In this document: positions 11,740 to 24,599 of the stretch, in pieces | Layout: every line of letters starts with the position of its first letter | Numbering within the stretch: position 1 is the first letter of the stretch | Source: Theropithecus gelada | Taxonomy: Eukaryota > Chordata > Mammalia > Primates > Cercopithecidae | NCBI RefSeq assembly: GCF_003255815.1 | Contig: NC_037683.1 | Coordinates: 77,931,440-77,995,439, forward strand | DNA length: 64,000 nt | Direction: 5' to 3' | The notes under the pieces: model-generated | What the model was told of the DNA's origin: nothing | Database searches by the model: none | Seen by the model: the letters and a program-made list of their open reading frames with translations, nothing else | Translations under genes and position numbers: made by a program

Positions 11740-14700
11740 ACAGTGAGATCCACGTGATCACTGGCCCCCATTCCATCCTTCAGGGCACTTTCCCACCCTC
11801 TTCCCTATATGTAGGGTCAGCTAAGTACCCCAAGGAGCTCTAGAACTCACACCTATGGGGTCCTCCTGGGGTCTTGTAGGCAGACCCTAATTCCAAGGTG
11901 TTGGTTGGTGAACATTGGTCATTGAGGCATTTCTTTAGCTGAATTGGTTGAAAATTGGACCTCTACAGTGGTTCTGGCATACTGATTGGGAGTGACTCAA
12001 ATTGATGATATGGATAAGAACCCCACAGTTTTTGTTTTTTGTTTTCAATGCCATGTGTATCCTAGGGGTGGCCCTTTAGAGGGCAAGAATTGCAAAGAGT
12101 CTGAGATTTTACCCTAGGTTACACGCTAGCAAGTTAGCCTGCCACAGTTTCATGGATACTGGCAGAAGACATGAGACTCCTGGGTCAGAGTCTCAAAGGA
12201 CAGTGTATTATTTATAGTAATAGTGGTAGCTAGAGTATCATCATTTTCTTATGCCAGTTTTTTAAGTCCTAGTTCCCATAAGGTACCATGAAGAGGGCCA
12301 GGCACTAGGTTGTATTATAAGAGGGAAATTCTGAGTTTAGGGAATTTGAATCTTTTATAATGGACATAAACATGCTTGCCTTTTGATCAGGAGGGAGGCA
12401 CTGTCATGGTTTTTCAAAGCATCTTTGCAAAGATAGTTCAGAAAGATTGCCAGTGTCCCTCCCTGCTCACAAGACACATCATGGAGAATTACCTCTCAAT
12501 GTGAAGTTCCTGTTGGTCCTTCTTAATTGCAAATGTGCAAGGACAGCCAAACAGTAATCCCAGCCTACCCTCAAATGACCCTAAATATTCAGGATAGTCC
12601 TGAAATAAAAGTAGTTTCCAAAAGAAAAGACTGAAACCAGGAAGGAGGGAACATGGATATTTGAAAGACATGACTCTCTCTCTTGCCAGTCTACATTTAG
12701 CCCTAAACATTTTCATCCACATTCGTTTGAGATTCTACAGTCCTGCCCGTGAATGCCATCAGTTATCTCATGATTTGATAGATGTTCCTCACTGCCCCCA
12801 CCTGAAATTATTCTTACCACTAGCCTTCTACAAAGCATAAAATTACCACCATTACAATCATTCTTTTTCAGTTATAGGATTATCTCCAGAAGATCCCTAT
12901 TAGTTATTTTTTCATTGTATAGCAAAGGCAGTGCAACAGTCCCTTCGCTCCCATTAATATCTCAATGTGGGTTCAATTACCAATTTTCAAGGAGCAACTA
13001 TGTCTATTTTCTATGGCTACTATACAGGAACGGTGGTTTCAATAGGGATATGGGTTTGAAAGAAGTCGGAAATAGAGTATACTTGGACCTGGGTGAGGTC
13101 ATTTCAGTGGGGCCCCAGAGAATAAAGGAATAACTTGAAACCAGTAGATGACAAGGCAGTGAAAAACTCGGAAGTAGAAAGCATTGAAAAAAAAAAAGAT
13201 AGAGTAGTGATTTAGAAGTCACTTCGCAATTTATACTGGAGCTCATCCTGCTATTGGGCTTTAAGAATAGAAGTTAAAAAGGAGTTTTATTATATTCCAT
13301 CTCCTCAGTTTTCCTTGGCTTTTTAAAGGAATGTAGGCAGTATATTCTAAAATGAATTTCAATGGAGTGCTTTTAGAGGAACAATTCAAATGGAGTTGTG
13401 TTTGCTCACTTGTCAATGTCACCGTTTCTTCTGGGTGCCTAACTCAGCCTCAGCTGAGTGCACTGTTCATGCAAACATCTTCAGCTCTGACAGCACATGC
13501 TGTTCATGGTATTGCCCCTTTGGCCACACTCCTATGACATGCTGGTACCAGGAACACTAGCAACTTGGATACAAAGCAATGATATTTACATTGTTATGGT
13601 TAAGTTAACTTTGTGGTAGTGAAAACCTCAGTTTTTCATTTCCTGGCTACTAATTCCAATTTGGAATTGCAACACTGCATTTACATGCATTTTTGCCTTT
13701 TAAATGTTCTGTGGTATTGCAACATTTGAGAAATTCCCAGGGACCCTTAATCTTCCTACAAACCCTGGTTTGTAAGCTAAGGACCAGCTCACTATCTCAG
13801 AGTTATCTCTTTGTGCCCTTGCTGAATAATTCTGATTTTGAATTGTACGTCTTTAGAGTCCCCGTGCTGTCTTTTAGTTCAAGTTTCCCTCTTGAATATA
13901 CTAATAAAAGGACAAAGAAAAAGGATTTTAAAAAGATTTTAGCTGCTTTTTTCAACAGCAATTGAACTTAAAGCTACTTTTCCTATTGTTTTCCATGAAG
14001 TCTCATTTAAAATATTTTATTAATGCAAAGAGATGTGCATTCAGGGCTAAGGACCACTGAACAGTAGCCATGGCAACCAGGAAGCCATTCGGGAGGAGAA
14101 AAAAAAATGCAGTAAAGAGTAAGTGTTTTAATCCTTAACTTTAATCCTTTTACTTCCTGTTCTCAAAATGAAATATAAATCAGGCACCATGCAGCGCTGC
14201 AATTTTTCTCTGAAAGGGATGTTGGCAAAAGAGGATTAGCAATGGACAGACGTGTTTAAGGAATTTAATCACACAATTTGTTGTAAAACTTTGGAGACCA
14301 CGAGTGACCAGTTCCTTTGAGTGGCGTCAATGAGAACCAACAAAACATACTTTGAACCTGATTAGAGAGTTGGCGCAGGGGGACACCCCTGTTTGCTGTT
14401 ATTGTTACATCATTTCAGGCTGTGGTAATGACATGAGAAATCAAGGAATTTGCTTGGTCCCCCAGTGGGGAGGTAGAAGACTTGGGGTGTCTCCTTGGTA
14501 GAATAGAGATATTCTTTTGATCTTCGTGATGCCAGGGAAAAATTAAGTCGCCCGTATTTCACATACTACCTTTCCTTGATGTTCGATTACTATAGGAGTT
14601 TCACAAAGGCTTGTGCTTTCTATTGTCAATAGACTCTTGGGTTTCTGCTAAAAAGCACAGGCTTTAGTTTCTGTGGACAGTAAAACAGCATTCTCAGAAG

Positions 14701-16306
14701 GACTGATTATTTCTTAACGTTTCTACTCTTTGTTTCTAAGATTTTCTTCTACATGGACTAGAAGACTTGTTCTACTTGTTAATTTCTGATTTTTAAAAAA
14801 ATCTGATTTTCTTTCTTTTAAGTCAGATAAAAAAAATATGGCCCCCACACTGACTTGTCTTCCCTAGTTCTTTGGAGGATGGTTGGGGAAGAAAGAGAGA
14901 TATGCCTTTTAATGGCATTTTTCCTTCCTTCAGCATATATATGTGAGAGTATTTCTTTGATAAATTTATTTTTAGTGAACTAAAAGTTACCAGCATACAT
15001 GGCTCTTTGCAGAGATCTGAGGTACCTACAACTTGTACTAGCTTCCTGCCATGTCAGAATGTGAAATTACTTCCAGTAATAGCATCTTTCCAGGGGGCTG
15101 CTGATAATTATGACAGACAGGTAACATCATGAAAGCTGGAGCATTTGCAAATGGAGTTAGACATAGCAGACCGCTGAGTTTGGAGTTTCTTGTAGACCTC
15201 GAGAGCAAAAGTTTACAAGCTAAAACCTGCAGACAACAGGGCATCTGGACAAGAAAAATACTATCCTGTCCTCTAGCTTAGAGGACAACGTGCAAGGTTG
15301 ATAATACCTGTTCCTGATTCCTCGTCTTGACCCGGTCTTGTTTCTCCCCATTCTGTCAGAACCAGCAAGACTAATACGATCCTGGACAGTGCTTCGGAGA
15401 TCTGTATACCGTGAGCAGCCACTAGCAGTCCTCTTCACCCTTACCACACTTTTCTTAGATTTTTGACTTTCTAGTCTGAATTTCTGGTATGGAATTTTGT
15501 GTTTTTTGAGAGGGGATTGGGATAATTGGAGGGGGTGGATGATAAGAAGAAAGACAGAATGGTGTCAGTACCTAAAGGAGGAATGGTAGATGATGAACAT
15601 GAAGATGACTTTGGCAGAGTCTACACAGGCTACAGGAAGGCTGTAGGAGAGTCTAGTCCCTGTCTTGGGCTTCACCCTGAGGCACTTCTCCAAGCCAGGC
15701 CTCCTTTCTGATGACCAAGGAGAGGAGCTTTATTTCACCAAAGCATCAAAAGGTCATGTGATTCATGCATTGCTCTAAGACACACAGTCCTCAGACAAGA
15801 AGAGGGAAATTACTGACAGTAATTCTGTGCATTGACGAAAATAACACCACAGGCAAGCTCTTACTTTGGTGGCATTACATCAGGGGAAAAAGGCTTTGGG
15901 GCAGTGTTAAAGACTGGATGTGGAGCAGGGCCAGTGTGATCAGGTTTACCAGCTGATCACTTACTCAATCCCTGGTCAGAAGATGAAGGTTCTCATCTTG
16001 GCTGTGTAGTCCGTCAAACAGGGGGCTGGGATGTATAATTTGGGACCCAATCAGCTTGAAATATCTGTTTTCTACTTATCAAATTTACACTAGACATTGA
16101 ATCTTTAGAAGAAAGGTGGAAAATTGGATTTGTTCCCAGCCCTTCCAGATGAATGAGAGATATGAAGTATAATGTAGTGAATTAGCATTTCCTGTTGGAA
16201 GGATTGCTCATTTGCATATTCCAAGAGGCAACGTATAAATGTGGATAGTGTTATCTAGTGAAATTTGGCATGAATGTGGGCTGAATATTATAAAGAAATA
16301 AACTTT
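11740..16306. other. Long intronic stretch without recognised repeats
   Basis: This is about 4.5 kb with no Alu, L1 tail, MIR or LTR that I can support, unusual for this window. It contains the X-box at 14064. Such repeat-poor intron is where conserved regulatory elements are often found; conservation cannot be judged from one genome. Confidence 0.55.
14064..14077 (+). promoter_or_regulatory. Consensus RFX X-box in the intron
   Basis: GTAGCCATGGCAAC fits the X-box pattern GTNRCC-N2-RGYAAC at every defined position and is almost palindromic. It lies in a stretch with no recognisable repeat. RFX factors bind such sites in ciliary and islet genes. Function here is inference. Confidence 0.5.
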
Positions 16307-16425
16307 GGCTGGGCGCAGAGGCTCATGCCTATAATCCCAGCACTTTGGGAGGCTGAGGCCAGAAGATCACTTGAGCCCAGGAGTTCGAGACCAGCCTGAG
16401 CAGCATAGTGAGCCCTTGTCTCTCC

Positions 16426-16459
<34 letters not shown>

Positions 16460-16609
16460 TAGCCAGATTTGGTGGTGTACAGTTGTAGTCCCAGCTACTC
16501 AGGAGGCTGAGGCAGGAGGATAGCTTGGGCCCGGGAATTCAAGGATACAGTGAGTTATGATCACACTATTGCATTCCAGCCTGGGTGACAAAGCAAACAC
16601 ACTATCTCT
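16307..16609 (+). mobile_element. Alu element (J-type)
   Basis: GGCTGGGCGCAGAGGCTCAT starts it. CAGCCTGAGCAGCATAGTGA and TGAGTTATGATCACACTATT are J-like. The central linker has expanded to 29 A (16429-16457). Confidence 0.93.
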
Positions 16610-16649
16610 AAAAAAAGAGAAAGAAGGAAAGAAAGAAAGAAAGAGAGAA

Positions 16650-16680
<31 letters not shown>

Positions 16681-16716
16681 AAGAAAGAAAGAAAAAAGAA
16701 GGAAAGAAAGAAAGAA
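16610..16716 (+). repeat. (GAAA)n purine microsatellite at an Alu tail
   Basis: A/G-only sequence of mixed GAAA and GAGA units growing from the Alu poly(A). The Lys/Glu/Arg-rich and complementary Phe/Leu/Ser-rich open frames over it are artefacts. Confidence 0.93.
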
Positions 16717-16899
16717 TCTGCCCAAGTGTCTTTTTAAAAAACTTCTGTTCAATTTCACCTAGCTGTTTACCATTTAATTAGGCATATTTAAACTGCCCCA
16801 TTCTTTTCTTCCCCTGATGTTGCATGTGATGATTTCATTTGTCTTTGGGGCCTACCCCAAAGGTTAAGCATGGATTAATAAATACTCAGCAGCCATTGA

Positions 16900-17520
16900 C
16901 TCATTTGTCATTCATTCATTTACTTGTTCACACATTCCCTAAACATTTATAGAGTACCTTTCATGTAAAAAGAAGGACTATTTTAGGTGGCATGATCAAA
17001 CACTCAAGGGTTGTTTATAAAGCCTTTTTTTGTCTTTTACGATGTGCACACATATTGATACAATTTCTAAATAGCTATTATAAAATGTACAAAACCATGA
17101 GTGCCAACAGCAAGAAGAAGAGAAATTGTTCTTAGAATATGAAAAAGAATAAAATTATTTTGGAATGGAAAGGCCTGGGAAAACTTCAAGGGACAAGTGA
17201 CATTGAATTGGACCCTGGAGAATGTGCAGAATTTATTGTAGATATGTAGAGTCCAGAGAAAAGGGGACTCTAGATGAGGGAGGTTTGTGGCCAGAAGTAC
17301 AGCATTAGACATCAATGGGAATAAACAAAGATTACAGGAATGTCCTGACTCTGCATGACCTCAATCATGGGACACGAAGCTAGGTGAGAGCCAGTGTGTT
17401 AAAGCCCATGAATTTGGGTATAGGTAATGTTTAGGGGAGAGTCACTAAAGGGCTTTGAACGAGGAGAAAAGCTAAACTGACTGTTGAGTATAGAATGGAT
17501 GGGAGAGCAAAAAGCAAGTG
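16900..17520 (-). repeat. L2 LINE, 3' end and inner part
   Basis: CATTCATTCATTTACTTG and ACATTTATAGAGTACCTTTC open it as in an antisense L2 tail. Further in, AAAGGCCTGGGAAAACTTC, AAAGGGCTTTGAACGAGGAG and related phrases follow in order. Confidence 0.6.
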
Positions 17521-18655
17521 CTCTCCACTGAAACGACAGCCTTCAACTTTTAGAAGTAGGTATTTTTAAAATTGTCCAAACACTCAAGCACATGAAAATC
17601 AGCCTTAAATCTTCTTCACTCAATCTGTTTTAATGAAATGAAAGGCAAAAGAAAATGAGATCCACTGACTTTTACATTGAGTCCCTCCCCACACTTCCTA
17701 AGCTGTAACATAGGCAGGGGCTGTAGTCAGAAATCAATTCAAGGGAAGATAATACGGAGCTGGTAAGATGGACGGGGGAAGTAATTACTAGATAGCTGGC
17801 TGCTTTAATTAAACCTTGAGAATACTTGAATAGAAAGAAAAATGCTACACTTGAATGGATGGGATGGAATGTGTGTGGTCACATTAGTGCAATGAACCAG
17901 TGTCAGAGGAATTTATGAAGCTGTGATAAAAGTAAACCCTTCATTTTGCTTTGAGTCTTCACAACCCAATAACCAGGCCCCAAAGGGTGAAGGGGGATGT
18001 TTTTCATGGCAAAGTGAAATTCCATATTAACATTTCTCTGTTTTTATAAAAAAAGAAGAATACATTCTTCAGTTTAGTCTTCTGCTTTTAAGATGTACTT
18101 CTGAATGAAACTTGAATTCACCTTTGACTGTGTCATTTGTGTATCATTTTCCAGTTAGAAAAAAATGTAAGATTCTCAGTGTCAGTTTTAGAAAAATATT
18201 GACTTAGGAAGGAAATTATGTTTTTACAAATGTAACAATACAAAAATTACAAGTTGCATGCCTTTCTGATTTCAACATCCTTTTGAACCTCAGCTCCCCA
18301 GCTCTGTCCAGCATAGCTAGATAGTGGGACAGATTTTGGTAAAAGGACATCTAAATGAAGTGTTAACATTCTCAGAGTGCTCTAAAAATGTTTTGTTGTT
18401 GGTTCTGGTTTCTAATATGTTTTAATCTCTTCCAAGAGGGTGAACACTGGCTACATTCTCCTGAGATAGAATAATTCCAGGGCGCTATGCATCCTTGAAA
18501 ACTGTGCTCATATCTTGATTAGGACCCTGGCCCAGGACGCTAGTTCTTAGGCTAATAAGCAAGACCCCAGTGTGTTACTAACAAAGGTCTCACTCTTAAC
18601 GTACACAATAGCCTCTTCTTGAGTAAAAAAGAAAATCAATTATATGCAACAAGAG
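17521..18655. other. Intronic sequence, nothing specific recognised
   Basis: AT-rich, with no supported repeat or exon. Confidence 0.5.
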
Positions 18656-18659
18656 CCAT

Positions 18660-18840
18660 CATCCTTAGGTCACCTGATGTAATTATGTTATAAGCCTACG
18701 GAGTTAATGTTATCACTCCATTGTACAGAGGAAGGTTCTGAAGTCTTGAGAGGTTATCTTGCCAAAGGCCACATAGCAGTAGGGGCAGAGCTGAGATATG
18801 AACCTGTGTCTATTTGACCCCAAAGTCTCCATCCTTTTCC
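18660..18840 (+). repeat. MIR SINE
   Basis: CATTGTACAGAGGAAGGTTC, TCTTGCCAAAGGCCACATAG and GGGGCAGAGCTGAGATATGA follow the second half of MIR. Confidence 0.75.
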
Positions 18841-19009
18841 CCTTGCCATGTTGCCACACTGTGGTACACAAAAGGAAGAAGCTGATAAAGAAAGAGAAAA
18901 TATGTCCCCAAAAATGGGTGGGAGAAAAAGGAAAACAGGAGTGCATGTTATGGAGTGGTAACAGTGCTTCTACACTGAATATTAATAAAAATAATAATAG
19001 AAATGGCAG

Positions 19010-19215
19010 CACGTGTTTCACATTGATTATATACCATGTATTGGTGAAATGCTTTCTTATCTCATGTTATCCCTAACAACAGCCTTATAAATTAGGTGCC
19101 ATTATTATCCACATATTACAAAGAAGACTAAGGTAAAGAAATGTTAAACAACTTTCTTGTAGTTGTCTAACATTTCATTAGTAAGGATATAAAAATTCAA
19201 CTCCATGTAGTCTGG
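19010..19215 (+). repeat. MIR SINE
   Basis: ATATACCATGTATTGGTGAA, TCTCATGTTATCCCTAACAA and CATTATTATCCACATATTAC follow MIR in order, with a diverged right end. Confidence 0.7.
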
Positions 19216-19493
19216 GTCTTATATTTTATGATCCATATTGTGGAGAGGCTATTGTAAGTGGTTACTAATGTTGTAGTGTAATTCATAGGGTAGAGACAAT
19301 TTTTGTAGATAACTCACTTTGGGGTGGCCATTTAACATCGGTCTTAATGCCAGAGAATGTTTTAATCAAATTTTCACAAGGCACTGAAGAAGGGTACACG
19401 GTAGCCAGCTGAGTGCTTGAGTTGAATGATACGTAGCCAAGAAGAGGTTCTGTACCACTCAACAGCAATGCAGCTTTAGAAAGGTAGCCTCCC

Positions 19494-19797
19494 GGCCGGG
19501 TGCAATAACTCACAACTGTATTCCCAGCACTTTGGGAGGCAGAGACGGGCAGATCACAAGGTCAGGAGTTCGAGACCAGCCTGACCAACATGGTGAAACC
19601 CCATCTCTACTAAAAATACAAAAATTAGCCGGGCATGGTCACGCATGCCTGTAATCCCAGCTACTCAGGAAGTTGAGGCAGGAGAATCACTTGAACCCGG
19701 GAGGCGAAGGTTGTAGTGAGCCGAGATCTGGCCACTGCATTCCAGCTTGGGCGACAGAGTGAGAATCTGTGTAAAAAAAAAAAAAAAAAAAAAAAAC
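19494..19797 (+). mobile_element. Alu element (S-type) with perfect 14-bp target-site duplication
   Basis: GGCCGGGTGCAATAACTCAC starts it, and GACCAGCCTGACCAACATGG is typical of S. It ends in 26 A. AAAGGTAGCCTCCC occurs at 19480-19493 and again at 19798-19811. Confidence 0.97.
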
Positions 19798-19884
19798 AAA
19801 GGTAGCCTCCCAGGATACAGTGCCATCAGAAACAAAGAGCATAACATATGGAAAAAGATCTAAGGATTTTACTTGATGATGACC

Positions 19885-20025
19885 TTTATTCATGCCACAC
19901 TGTAAACTATGTTAGAGCAGGGAACTTCAGTTGTCTTATGCACCACTTTATCTCCTAGGCGTAGCATAGTTTGGGGTACATGGTACAGAACCAAGAAATA
20001 TGTGCTGAATGAATGAAGGAAGGAA
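19885..20025 (+). repeat. L2 LINE, 3' end
   Basis: GTTAGAGCAGGGAACTTCAG, TATCTCCTAGGCGTAGCATA and ATATGTGCTGAATGAATGAA follow the L2 terminal sequence. Confidence 0.65.
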
Positions 20026-20244
20026 GAAACATGAATTTTAAAAAGCTATTGACTATTTAGGTTGTATGAATAGAGACAGAAAGCCTAGAATAAAGGGTAT
20101 GTTTGTTCTGTTGTATTTATCCTGTCCTGGTCAGACAGCTGGTTAACTGTATTAATATTTGGATGTCATTTACGCGTAGGCCATTGAGCTTCAGTATTGA
20201 GAGTAATTAAGGTGCTGAATGGAATAACGTGTTATATGAGAGAG

Positions 20245-20470
20245 CAGGGACTGACATTTTAGTAAGTGACTTCTGTGTCCAAGCATAGTGGTAGATGCGT
20301 TCTCTATCTTATCTGATTTAGTTCTCAAAGCAGCCAAGATCACTAAATGGTATTTTATCCTTATTTTACAGAAGGGAAAACGCTGCTCAGGAAAGTGAAT
20401 ATACTTGCCCAGTATCACACAGTAGTTGAACTAAAAGCCTCAAGCTCTTTCTATCTAAGTGTCCTCTTAT
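20245..20470 (+). repeat. MIR SINE
   Basis: TTCTGTGTCCAAGCATAGTG, TTATTTTACAGAAGGGAAAA and ACTTGCCCAGTATCACACAG follow MIR in order. Confidence 0.8.
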
Positions 20471-20484
20471 CTGTGTAAAAAACT

Positions 20485-20770
20485 TGGCCTGCCTGTAATC
20501 TCAGCACCTTGGGAAGCCAAAGTGGGAAGATTGATTGAGCCCCGGAATTCAAGATTAGCCTGGGCAACATGGTGAGACCCTGTCTCTAAAAAAATTATTG
20601 AAAATTAGCTGGATGTGGTGGCCCATGCCTGTGGTCTCAGCTACTTAGGAGGCTGAAGCAAGAGGATTGCTTGAACCCAGGAAGTTGAGGCTGCAGTGAG
20701 TCATGTTCATGCCACAGCACGCCTTCCTGGGTGACAGAACAAGACCATCTCAAAATAAATAAATAAATAA
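20485..20770 (+). mobile_element. Alu element (J-type), 5'-truncated by about 20 bases
   Basis: GCCTGTAATCTCAGCACCTT opens it and ATTAGCCTGGGCAACATGGT is Alu J-like. It is well diverged. The tail is (AAAT)n. Confidence 0.92.
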
Positions 20771-21128
20771 CAAAACAAAATTTTTTCAGCCTGAAGAAAA
20801 ACCTGCTAAGGGGGGAGGGTCAACAAAGAAGCTAAACCATGCCCCTTCCATGGCTGAAATTCTATAATACTACAGCATTTTGAAGCTTCTCAAATACTAA
20901 AAAACAGTAAAAGACTGTGAGCAGTTATTCTGTGTGGTCTGGGGGAGGAGGGGAGGAATAAACCCCAGGAGGATGGATCTATAGTTGACAGATTATAGTT
21001 CAACTTCAGGCAAAACTTTTTATATGATGAACTCTGTTTAGCAATGGAGGGTGCTTAATGGTAAGGAAGGAAGTTCTCTGTCATCAAGAGGATTTAGACA
21101 AAGGCTGGACTGCTACCATCGTATGTAG

Positions 21129-21312
21129 TAGTGCTGTGCACTTCATTACTATAAGTTTAAATTAAAATTAATTAAAATTAAATAAAATTAAAAGTTCCTC
21201 AGTTGCATTAGCCACATTTCAAATGCTCATTAATCACATGTGGCTAGTGGCTACCAATTAGTGCAGTGAAGAACCTTTCCATCATCACAGAAATTTCAGC
21301 TGGATAGTGTTG
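21129..21312. repeat. hAT-type non-autonomous DNA transposon
   Basis: The ends AGTGCTGT and GATAGTGTTG are degenerate inverted termini. Inside are the AATTAAA-rich block and CACATGTGGCTAGTGGCTAC, a well-known phrase of a common hAT MER family. The exact family is not assigned. Confidence 0.65.
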
Positions 21313-21319
21313 CTACAGA

Positions 21320-23468
21320 GTTGGCAGGAGAGGCTTTTGGACCTTAGTTCCTTTTTGCTCTGAAATTCTATGTTTCTTTGAACAATTTCCATAAATCATC
21401 ATTTTTTACTAAATAATCATTAGTTTTGTTGTGTCCATACTGACACTGATTTTTCATGATCTTATTGAGATATGCCCCAGCATATGTACCCATTCACATA
21501 TTTTGGAATGTTCATTAATCACCTATGGATAAAATTTGGAGCCTTTGGAGTCACTGCTAACCAAATAGGTATCCCCTATACAGATGTTCAGAACACCCAA
21601 CTGGACACTTATGTTCCCAAAGAGATTCTTCCAATGCCATTTCTCTAAGTCTTTACTCTCATTTCTCTTTGCAAATTGGTCCTCTTTGCAAATTGGTCAT
21701 TCCTAAAGGAAATGAATTTGATAGCAGATTGTTAGAGATTAATTACCTATCATATGCCAAAGCCACTTCCTACATGCCAGTGCTATGGAATCCCCTAAAG
21801 ATGGAATTCTTAGATTCAACTGAAAATTAATTGTAATTAATATAATAGGTTAATTCATTGTAATTATTTTTAAGCCTTTTGGCAATGAGTTAATTCCCCA
21901 AGATCCACATTGCTTGAAGTGTCACACAGAACACTTGATGAGAATGTTCTAGTAATAAACCTTAACCCTCTGGGAAAAAAAATCCTACTCTCTTTCCTTC
22001 TGGCTTCATTTCTTCAGAAACATATTTTGGTGGCATTTGATTTCTGGAGAACAAAGGGATCCCTACAAGGTGATGCATAAACATGCATGACCCAGATGGA
22101 CTGTGCTCATTGGAGAAAGGGAAAACAAAAGGTCTTTGATTGTGCCTCGTTTTCTTTGGAAGTATGGCTTGCTTCAGACTAACAGAATGCCTTTGCTCCT
22201 AGAATAAAATGTAATGGAACTGAAAATTGAAGAATCTGGGCCTTTTTCCCTTTCCTAATTATTTCCACTTGACTCACTTAATCTTGAACGATTATTCAAT
22301 CATATCTGAAATGAGAAAATGATGGGAGTAAAATTTCCGTCTCTTGTTACAAGAGCTTATAAACATCAACAGAATAATCCTGTACAAAAAAAAAAGAAAA
22401 AAAAAACAAATACAAATCACAATTGATGGTGCCTTTTTTTCATATATTAGAAAAAAATCCCCGCATTGTTAGGGAAGCAGCTCAAATTTCAGCATGCAGG
22501 AACCTTGTCAAACCTTGATAGGTGATTTCACTATTAAGGTTGAAAAACTTTCATTTTAAACAAATATTTCATAATGGGAGATTGTATAAAAACGAAGGAG
22601 CCAATTTGTTTACTTGCACCTGGATAGGTTGGGCAATTAAGCCCTAAAATAGTTCCTTGAAGATCAGAATCACCAACACTCAGAGGCTCACAAATTGTTT
22701 TCCGAGACTCAGAGTTGTCACAAGTCTATGTCCATGAGCCTTCCTGCAGGTGTATGAATAAAAGGATTCAAGCAATTCTAAGTTTCTGAGGGTCAGATTA
22801 GGACTCAATATACAAAAAAGTCTTTTTGACAATTGGAACTGTCTAAAGTTGAGGCTAACAACTGAGATGAGGGCGTTGCCCCTTACTATACAGTATCAAG
22901 CAGCAAAGACTGACAAGCCACTTACAGGTTGCTGTCAGGGAAGTTGGGCGTAAGGTGGAGGTTTGGACACAGTGACATCTGAAGCCCCTTTCACTCCTTA
23001 TTGTTCTGGCAAATTAAGGTCTTATTTTTAATTTGGTCTCCCCAATAAGGCTTTTGGTATTATCCAGGATGGTTCACCCCACTTTCATTAAACATCTAGT
23101 TTCCACACTCCTGGTGTACAAAGCTGGCAAAGCAGGTACAGAAGAGAAATGAATGAATGTGATGAGAGCATCCTTTTAAGTGCTACTGATTGCTTCTCAA
23201 CATTCTTGAACCAAATCAAAGTGAGTTTAGAATGTTTGCCAAGTTGGCTGCCCCACAAGCCCACTGTGAGCCCAGGATTCAGGGGCATGTGATTTATGAA
23301 GCAAGCACTTGCAAGAGAACTCAGGAGAGGATGGGGAAAGAGGAAAAAGCAAGGCACGGGTGCCAATTCAGGTGGTCTTAGCCTAGCCCAATCCCACAAG
23401 GAGCTGTGGAACATAACATCTCAGCATTTGTCTCACTTTGAGGCAAAGGAGCACTGTTTAGTAATTGG
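21320..23468. other. Intronic sequence with a 17-bp tandem duplication, otherwise unrecognised
   Basis: No supported transposon or exon. It holds the exact tandem repeat at 21665-21698 and an A-rich run near 22387-22410. Confidence 0.5.
21665..21698 (+). repeat. Exact 17-bp tandem duplication
   Basis: CTCTTTGCAAATTGGTC occurs twice, end to end. Each copy has TTGCAAAT, one base off the POU octamer. Confidence 0.97.
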
Positions 23469-23469
23469 G

Positions 23470-23497
<28 letters not shown>
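23469..23497 (+). repeat. (GT)n microsatellite
   Basis: About 14 uninterrupted GT units. His/Thr-rich antisense frames over it are artefacts. Confidence 0.97.
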
Positions 23498-23500
<3 letters not shown>

Positions 23501-24595
23501 GGGGGTGGGGGATGCTAGCCATTGACTCTGAAGTACACAGAATATGGGGCATGGACACACCAAAGCTGAGGCGTGGCAGCACATTGCCAGTCGAAGGGAT
23601 CAGAGGGGTGCTGGGCAGGGCATCAGTAATTTCTGCCACATCTATATCACCTGTAATCTTTGAAAATTCTCTATTAGGAAGGTAAATTACGAAAGGACCA
23701 TGTTGTCTATTTTAGACATATTCACTCACCAAGAGATTGTAGCTTCCTTTCCATAAAGAACTGTGACTCCTTCTTACAAATCCAATTGGCAGTTAGTGAT
23801 TAAATGATTTACCATGATGCTGGTCCCATACCGCTGGCTGCTGTGGAGTTTTAAAAGCTTAAGAGGCAGTCAGCCTGGTCCTTGTGGACTGACCAACATA
23901 GTTGTACAGATTAAATTTATAACAAGAAACAAAGTCCCAGTGCATGTGTCCAATCACAGGAGTGTTGAAAGTGGATTCTGCAGTTCTTCCTGTACCCTGA
24001 GAGGCCCAGCGTGGACGGGTTTGGTCAGGGGAGGCTTCACTCAGGAGGTGAGTCATAAACAGGATCTTGGAGGAGTTACATTAGGAGGAGGGAGTCCGTT
24101 CCGGGCAGGACGAATGAGCAGCATACTACGTGGGATGTTTGCAGACAGTAAGGATAGGCTCTTCTCAGGACCCGGGGAAATTCGTGGGACATGGTGCGGT
24201 CACAGTATGGAGGTGCTTAATGTCTTAGCCTTTTGAGACTTGTGTGCTAAGCAATACATGAGGATATTTGTACCTTGGGTATAGCATGATAAACTTAATT
24301 TTAGGAGAGTCCATTTGATATCACAGGATGAACTGGTGAGAGAAGAGCCTGAGGCAGAAATGCAGCAAGGAGTTGGTATTCGTGGTCCGGCCCCATCGTG
24401 CTCTGTGAACCCACCCTCTGTGTGCAGGTGCCTGCAGGTTTTCTCCACCTGGAAGTCTAGGAGTCATCTCAGTGTTAACACATTCAAAACCAAATTGCTG
24501 ATTTACCTCCAACCTGCTCCTTTTCTGTTCTCCTTTGCTGTTCCTTGGGCCAAAACTTAAGGCCATGTTTGGCTCCTGTGTTTCTCTCATATTAC
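23498..24595. other. Intronic sequence, nothing specific recognised
   Basis: GC content is a little higher than around it, with several overlapping open frames (140 and 162 codons). None shows a recognisable protein, and I see no splice-flanked exon. Confidence 0.5.
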
Positions 24596-24599
24596 ACAG

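Noticed and set aside
23296..24236. Cluster of open frames with higher GC as a hidden exon or CpG island
   Set aside because: CpG density is low, the frames overlap in conflicting phases, and none is bounded by good splice sites with a recognisable peptide.
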